Source: Onthophagus taurus | Lineage: Eukaryota; Arthropoda; Insecta; Coleoptera; Scarabaeidae | Assembly: GCF_036711975.1 (NCBI RefSeq) | Contig: NC_091972.1 | Coordinates: 24,371,001 to 24,435,000 of the forward strand | Length of the DNA: 64,000 nt | Direction: 5' to 3' | In this document: positions 57,665 to 64,000 of the stretch, piece after piece | Layout of the letters: every line of letters begins with the position of its first letter | Position numbering within the stretch: the first letter of the stretch is position 1 | The notes under the pieces: generated by a model | The model's database searches: none | The model's input: the letters and a program-made list of their open reading frames with translations, nothing else | What the model was told of the DNA's origin: nothing | Position numbers and translations under genes: made by a program

Positions 57665-58670
57665 TATACAGGGTGAGTCGGGAGGAACGCACTGAGAAAA
57701 ATAATGTGGGAAAACTATCTAAAATTTAGTCATGTTATCTAGAATTTTTAGTCAAAAATTAGCTAAGTACTACTACTAGTTATAAAATATATCTTATAAA
57801 TACCTAATCAAATTAGTTCATTATATAATATTAATACATGTTTTTACTATTAATATTATTTTTTTTATTAATATTTTCTATAAACGATCGATGTAACGAT
57901 GAAAACAGGTACACAAAACGACTAAAATACATTTAAATAAAGTATTTAATAATAGTACATTTGTCCATTTAGGTAAAATATTTCATTGTTAAATGTATAT
58001 AGATAAGACTAGAACAAAATACACAAAATACCAAATACTTCAGGTAACTAAACTACTCAACAACTAGACTTATCAACTAGTTTCCACGATGTAGTTTCTT
58101 TTTCTAAAAATTAGTTATATCTCCTCAGTAAATAGATAAATTAACTCTCATAAATCTGCCTAATTAGAATTGTATATGTCAGCTAAATTACGTTAGGTAA
58201 ATGAATAAATTTTCTAGCAAAAATGACTATTTGTCTAACAACTAAATTGATTTAGTTCAATTTTCCATATCATTTTTCTCAGTGCGAACCAAACCTTAGG
58301 AGTGTATTGCACTCTTGAAAATAATGTAAAAATAAATATATAAAAAATAAAAAATAAATATATAAAAAATAATAAAAAATAAATATATAAATAATGTTTC
58401 ATTTTCGACAAGAGCTCTTAGTAAACGAAACCGGAAATGTTTAGAAGTTAATGGCAATATTTTCGAACAATTATTAAAATAACGCTGATGATTAATATTT
58501 AATGTTAATGTATAAGATTTTGTTTAATTATAGTTATACAATAAGAGTTATGTAATAAAAAAAAAGAAAACAACAGAAAAGGATAAGGACATATCAGTTT
58601 TTTTACATTATTTTTTAGTGTACAATACACTCCTAAAGTTTGGTTCGTTCCTCCCGACTCACCCGGTATA
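57665..58670. mobile_element. MITE with TACAGGGTGAGTCGGGAGG tips, interrupted
   Basis: Left tip TACAGGGTGAGTCGGGAGG (57667), right tip the near-complement CCTCCCGACTCACCCGGTA. The arm continues after the nested element: 58285-58330 (CGAACCAAACCTTAGGAGTG) mirrors ~58605-58650. The centre has an AT-rich run with repeated AAATAAATATATAAA (58330-58395). TA-type flanks. Confidence 0.8.
57690..58284. mobile_element. 595-bp CACTG-ended MITE (EnSpm/CACTA-like) with CG target duplication
   Basis: Ends CACTGAGAAAAATAATGTGG and the near-complement CCATATCATTTTTCTCAGTG. CG occurs on both sides (57688-57689 and 58285-58286) and once in the opposite arm of the host (GGTTCGTTCC near 58640). CACTx tips and a 2-3 bp duplication fit the EnSpm/CACTA group. 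Non-coding. Confidence 0.75.
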
Positions 58671-59129
58671 TTGTATTGTTTATTTATGGCCAAATATAGC
58701 CATTAATATTAAAATAAGGGAATGTTATATTGGAGACTAACCTTCGAAAAATTAATCATTATTATTAATATTAGATATCAATATTATGATGAATTTCTAA
58801 ATAAGATTAGATAGAAGAGTGAGGCAATTCAAACCAGATGAACAATTATAATGAATATTGATAATTTTTGAAACACTTATATAGCAGTACTTTGATTAAG
58901 GTCACCATTTCACCAGAACTAATTAAGGTGAAAGTTTTTTTTTATGACAATTACTTCTTAGAAAGGATTATTTAAGTTAAAGTTTTAGGTGTTGTTTCAA
59001 GAACTATCACGAGTTTTATTTTAGATATCAATAAGTGTGCGAATTTTAGTGCAAAATGTGGTCCAAATTGACCCCCAATATTAGTGATATGTTATCTACT
59101 CTTGTTATTTACATTAAGCTCCAGTAAAG
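58671..59129. other. Unassigned spacer
   Basis: AT-rich; nothing recognised. Confidence 0.3.
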
Positions 59130-61116
59130 TTGAAACAATTAACGTTTTATTCTTCTTCATGTGTCTCTTCGTTTCGAATATTGGTGATTATCCTGGATAT
59201 TCACTTCAGAATTTTGAATAATTTGGTGATAGTTTTTGAGAACTTTTTCCTGGTCCTCTTCTACCATACACTTTCCCATAGATTACGGATGCCAGAAGGC
59301 GATATTTGTATCTGTTTTTCACAATATGTCCAAGATATTCCAGTTTTATCTCTTGATGGTGTTTAACATTTCCAAATCCTTCCCCATTTGCTCCATCACT
59401 GCCCTGTTAATACCCTTCTGTAAAGCCTCGCTTAGTACCCACGATTCTTCTCCATAAAAAATGCCGAAAAACATAACATCTGAGAAATATAATTTTGATA
59501 TCGATGCTGAGTTGTGGCTTTTTAACAGTTAGCCATCTCGGTTCTTACTTTCTCTATTTTGCACCTTATCCCCCTGTTCTGACCCCAGCTAGGCGAACTC
59601 TGATACTCTCCCTATTGTTGAATTAGTGTGTTTTGTTCGTTAGTTCTTGTAAGCTTTTTCTGTGTCAGTGAATACCACGATACCGTTGGCATATCGCATA
59701 TTGTTCAAACGCTCTCCTTTCAGTAGGATTCTTTAGGGTTTTCTTGAATATTTCTTCTGAGTAGAGATTGAACAAACGTGGATAATTTTATTACGCAGTT
59801 GTGCTTTTCTGCATTGATTTTAATGATAGCTAAGTGGTTTCATGTGAGGTTTCATATCACCCTAAGATGCCTGTCGTCCATCCCTGTGTTCTACAGAATC
59901 TTTATCATCTTTTCGTATCGCATCTTGTAGTCAATAAAGCAGGCGAAAACATCAGTCATTTGTAGAGTAGAGCATACCTTGTATTCTGTAGCCACTCTCT
60001 CTTTCTTTGGCAGCAGTATGAACTCAGAGATGAGCCATTCATTTGCGATGTCTGGTCCCGGAACTTTTCTTTCTTTTATAGTGTGAATGGCGACTTTGAC
60101 TTCATCTGTCATAATAGTATGTCCAGATTCAGTCTGAGCGAATGATGGAACTTTTCAACATTTCCAAGCTTTCCCACAGTTTTCTTTCTGAACTTTTCCG
60201 TAACCTCTCTCACAGTCTTATGCACATTGCACACATCAAATTTGTCTTGCAATACGATTCATGGCATTTTTCATCTAACTCCTTTCGTTTCGTTTCACGG
60301 ATTTTTCTTTGTATGTCTTTTTTATACTTTTCTATGGTGGTGGATTGTTCTTTAGTTTCCTTTGACCTTTTATGAACATCACTATTTCCTCCATCATCCA
60401 TAATTTGTATTAGTTCTTCTTCAATCTATTATTATTATAAGTGCATATAATTAATGTCTTTCTCCACTTGGTACTTTACTGCTTCGATCCTGAGCTTCCT
60501 GAGACTATATTTTGGCCTAGTCTTGAATTTCGTACCGTATTCGTATACGTTTTTACATTTGTAAAGCTGTTTCTATATCGTAATTTAGCAAAATATAGTC
60601 TATCTGGTTATCTGGGGGACGTCCGCGTGTATAGTCGTCTGTCTGGTAGTTTGTAAAAAGTGTTCATTATCGCCAGGTCATGCCAGGTTGTCACTGAGAG
60701 TTCCCCCTTTCAATTATGCTCAAACCATGAGATCCAATGTGTTTACTTGCTTTTCCCTTTCCTATCTTGACATTGAGTCGCCCACCAAGATAAGGAGTTC
60801 CTGTTTAGGAAGTTTCTTCATAAGATTTTCAATCTGAGAGTAAAACTTCTACTTTTTCCTCACTGTGCTCACTGGTTTGCGCATATACCTGGATTATATT
60901 GGTGTTTGCTGCTATCGTATTCAATTGAAAGAGCATAATTCTCTCATTCCACTCATGTTTCTGCTCTAATTCGTTCTCCCCGGAGATCCGATCGGAGAGA
61001 TTCAAGCTTCGGATTTCCATTGCCTTCCTGATTCCCATGTCGTTGAAGCACTGTTGTGATTCTTCCGCATTCGGGAACGATTTCTCAAACACATGAACAT
61101 AAAGTAACCTTCTCAA
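59130..61116 (-). mobile_element. LINE remnant with endonuclease and reverse transcriptase pieces
   Basis: Minus strand, 5' part to the right. The endonuclease N-terminal region 60829-61116 reads RIMLFQLNTIAANTNIIQVYAQT, a pattern of endonuclease-reverse transcriptases annotated in insects as craniofacial-development-protein-like. RT start at ~59891-60112 (EVKVAIHTIKERKVPGPD; EWLISEFILLPKK). Palm at ~59640-59720 (GERLNNMRYANGIVVFTDTE), where the catalytic YADD reads YANG. The C-terminal part 59240-59460 includes EESWVLSEALQKGINRAVME. Many stops and losses; inactive. Confidence 0.8.
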
Positions 61117-64000
61117 TCCGCAGATAGAATAGTTTGCTTATCTCGTTGAACACTTTCATCGAGTTTGAGACCGGATCGGCTTTTCACAAACTCTCCAGAT
61201 ATTAGAAAACCTTTCCAGATCTTAGATAACAACATTTTATTTCATCAACATTTGTTTAATAGAACTTTTCCTGAAAAGCTTTTATATTTTTCCTATTTTA
61301 ATGTATGCACCTTTGATAAAATCGTATCTATTAATGTTAAGTTCTATAACAATTTCACTACAGACTGCGGTACCATATAAGTCCAGCGTAAATTCTAATC
61401 TTACTTGACATGTTTTCTTAATGAATCTCAAAAAAGAACTTATGGTATTTACCATGCAGTAAATTTAAAGTTACGTGACCATATCACATACCTATTTCGA
61501 TGTTTTTGCTTCCTTGTTTCACTTACAAGGCTAATTATTTTCTAAAACAATTACAAGTAAGTTGTTGCGTTAGAATAATAGTAATAATTTAAGGCCACGA
61601 GTACAGTAAATTATTTGATGATTTAAACTCACAATTATTATGTTTGTTTTAAAAAGTTTTATATTAATACAGTTTTCAACCATAAACTGTACACTTTAAG
61701 TTACGTGACCATACATAAAATTCTTTTTGTTCTACAAAACTAGAGAAAACAACAGTTATAATTCCCCTACGTTTATGCTAACTTCTTCTTCCATAAGTAA
61801 ACTAGGCCGTAGCGAATATTTTCGCTCCAAAAACACAATACGTACCATCCGGCCAACACATAAAACGTATTCTCTCGTTTTCCGTGCGAAAGAATTGGCA
61901 TTCACCGCTACGCTTTTCATTCCGTGTATATCTGGGCATGTAATGGTCTGTCGAGTTTTGTAACTTCCGCCGAACGAATGCCTAACAGGTATGCGTTTGC
62001 GTAAGCAATCCACACGGAGTATACAAACGCTATGAACTCGAATGCTATTTTGAGGATTCAATTCAAATTATTGATGTACCCGCCGCCTACAAACTCGCTT
62101 CTCGGTACACAACCTACGATAAACGGCAAAACAAATAACGCGATGACACCGGGAATGTCGACGACGAGAAATTTATTGTAGCTGTGAATTGAATTGTTAT
62201 CCATAACGAGTCAATACATGCCGGGTTTCAATATCACGTATTTTCTACGTATATGAGAGCTTGACGTATATATGATTGTGTATGGAATTGAAATTTACTG
62301 GAAATGTTTCAATATGGTTTTGTAGTGATGTCTTTGTAGTTGGGTTTGAAGGTTTTATTAAGAAAATATTTAAACATTTTATTTTTACGTGTTTATTAGT
62401 ATTTTTGTTTGTAATAATCTTTCTGGAATTTAAAGCATTCTTCAACTTCAATGACTACATTTTAAAAAATTGCTTTAAACATCCTATTGACGTAGATAAC
62501 CATAAAATTTTTGAATTAAAAAAGTTGAGTTAGAATTGTATTCATGTCATTCAAAAATGCTTTAAATTTTGTACCCGTTTTCACATGACTGTGTTCCGCG
62601 GAAATTTTGCCCATTCATCAGCAAACATTAAACATAGTCAACTCTGTTAAAAAAACGAAGGCCATAAATATTTTTAAGATTATTACTTAATGTAAACCTG
62701 ATACCGAATTATAAATAGAAAGTCCAAGAAACGAAACCAAAAAAGACTTCAAGATTTATTACCAAAAATAAAGAAGTTGACCACTCTAAATTGGCATAAT
62801 TTTCAGAACTTAGAAATGCGTGCTGTAATCATAGTGTTCTCTGCGTAAATTAGGGTTCTATATTCGCTAATTTCGAAATTCGGATAGGAACTGTAGACCA
62901 AGTTCTTCCCAATCGCAGTGATTTTAGCAAAATATAGTCCTTGTTGCGTCATTGTTGTATTAAACATGTCTATTCATCGGCATTCCAAAAATCAGAAATG
63001 TTTTGCCGGTTTACCTCATATAACTCTGCTAAGCAAAATATGTCAAAAATTGATATATAATGTTTTCAAAGATGTTACTCTCTCTAAATTCATCGTAATA
63101 GAAAGGCAGAAAAAGGAAGATACTGTCAGCCATGACGCATGAGATCTTCTGAGCACTGTTCTGTACACCTAAAATAACAAACTTGACATTGAGAAATTAT
63201 AAATTGAGTGATTCTGGAATCTAGAAGATGTCAAAAAACGCCAGAAAGGAAACAATGATAAATGCAGAATAATGTAAAATTAGCAGTCACTAGCGAAGGA
63301 TGTAGGATGTGGTGCATAAACTATAATTTTATAAGAGTTAAAAAAAATAGTAAAAATGCGTCATTTCCTATTGATTGCCTATGATGTTGTGAGTTACCGC
63401 ATAATGTCTGCAAACTCGAAGGGAATAAATGTTATACATTTATTTAATATTAACATCATAAATGGCCACGCAAGATATCCCGTCGCCCCCCAACCAGTCC
63501 TCAAAACACACCTCACATTAACGTGATTTATCATCAAAAAGACCTGAACTTCATGAATCTCTCTATCGGTTTGTTCTTACAGAAGTCACAAACTGTCGTT
63601 TCCGTCAGACGCATCAGTTGTTGCAATATAATCGTTTCAAAAGAGTTTTGCCCTTTACTTTTAATAAGAGTAGAACTTTACTTCTAGTAGAACTGAAATG
63701 AGACTAATTAATATTTGAATAGTCGAAACACAATTTTATTTACCTTTTAGTAGATATTAATCCATTCTAGGGATTATTTTAGACGTGTGGTGTGATACTA
63801 TATATAGAGGTTGTTTATGATTCAAGAATTTTAAGTTAGATACACCACGTACTGAGCACATACAGTTAACAGTGTAATCTAGTCAGATTAACGAATCCTT
63901 TTTTTTTTGATGCAATCAAGTTACTAATTTGTTTTTGATTGTCTGTAGGTACAAATCTTATAAAAATTCTGTGTAGGTATAATAGTACAAGATCCTGACA
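61117..64000. other. Unassigned right end
   Basis: No gene recognised. AAGTTACGTGACCATA occurs at ~61471 and ~61698. A less AT-rich patch at 61780-62180 has a 48-codon minus-strand frame with a hydrophobic stretch (VIALFVLPFIVGCV), but nothing supports it as an exon. The last 1.5 kb looks like ordinary AT-rich non-coding DNA. Confidence 0.35.

Noticed and set aside
61780..62190. Less AT-rich patch with a 101-codon and a 48-codon minus-strand frame
   Set aside because: No domain, splice support or family resemblance; could be a worn repeat or regulatory DNA.

Overview
This window comes from an AT-rich, intron-containing insect genome. A beetle is plausible, but the sequence alone cannot prove it. 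The unique genes have short introns (about 50-65 bp), and the proteins are clear animal orthologues. Most of the remaining DNA is layered transposon debris: LINE, BEL/Pao, P-like, hAT, piggyBac-like, Tc1/mariner-like, Mutator-like and CACTG-ended elements.

Genes in order: the 5' three coding exons of a CDC14 phosphatase (- strand, continuing off the left edge); ALG12, the ER alpha-1,6-mannosyltransferase (+, seven exons, 7345-16920), with an unusual ~400-residue Lys/Glu-rich C-terminal tail; POLR1C/RPAC1 (-, three exons, 24777-25955); a divergently oriented loco/RGS12 gene (+, first two coding exons, 26269-27223 and 40567-41537, RGS domain not reached in this window); a small unrecognised gene (-, 45145-45408) with a perfect RFX X-box upstream; and VPS25 (-, 45907-46440). 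From 46.5 kb to 64 kb I see only repeats and sequence I cannot assign.

Two introns have been inflated. ALG12 intron 4 (6.6 kb) and loco intron 1 (13.3 kb) each look like an original ~55-70 bp intron with one insertion site, into which further elements nested. Several nesting events can be read directly, because the opposite arm of an inverted repeat, or a sister copy, preserves the empty site. Remnants of a second ALG12 copy (5' flank at 16976-17215, last 20 codons plus 3' UTR at 24644-24765) show an old tandem duplication whose body has been replaced by transposons.

The best candidates for something new lie inside loco intron 1. One is a 2,094-bp element (28501-30594) with perfect 16-bp terminal inverted repeats, a perfect 8-bp target duplication, 10-bp-period subterminal arrays and an intact 450-codon orphan ORF. 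That protein carries a canonical TD-type PCNA-binding (PIP) box and a second p21-like one. The other is a 3,596-bp Mutator-like element (31995-35590) with an 11-bp target duplication, unequal 172-bp tandem arrays in its arms, and a decayed intron-containing SGNH-hydrolase-like gene as cargo.
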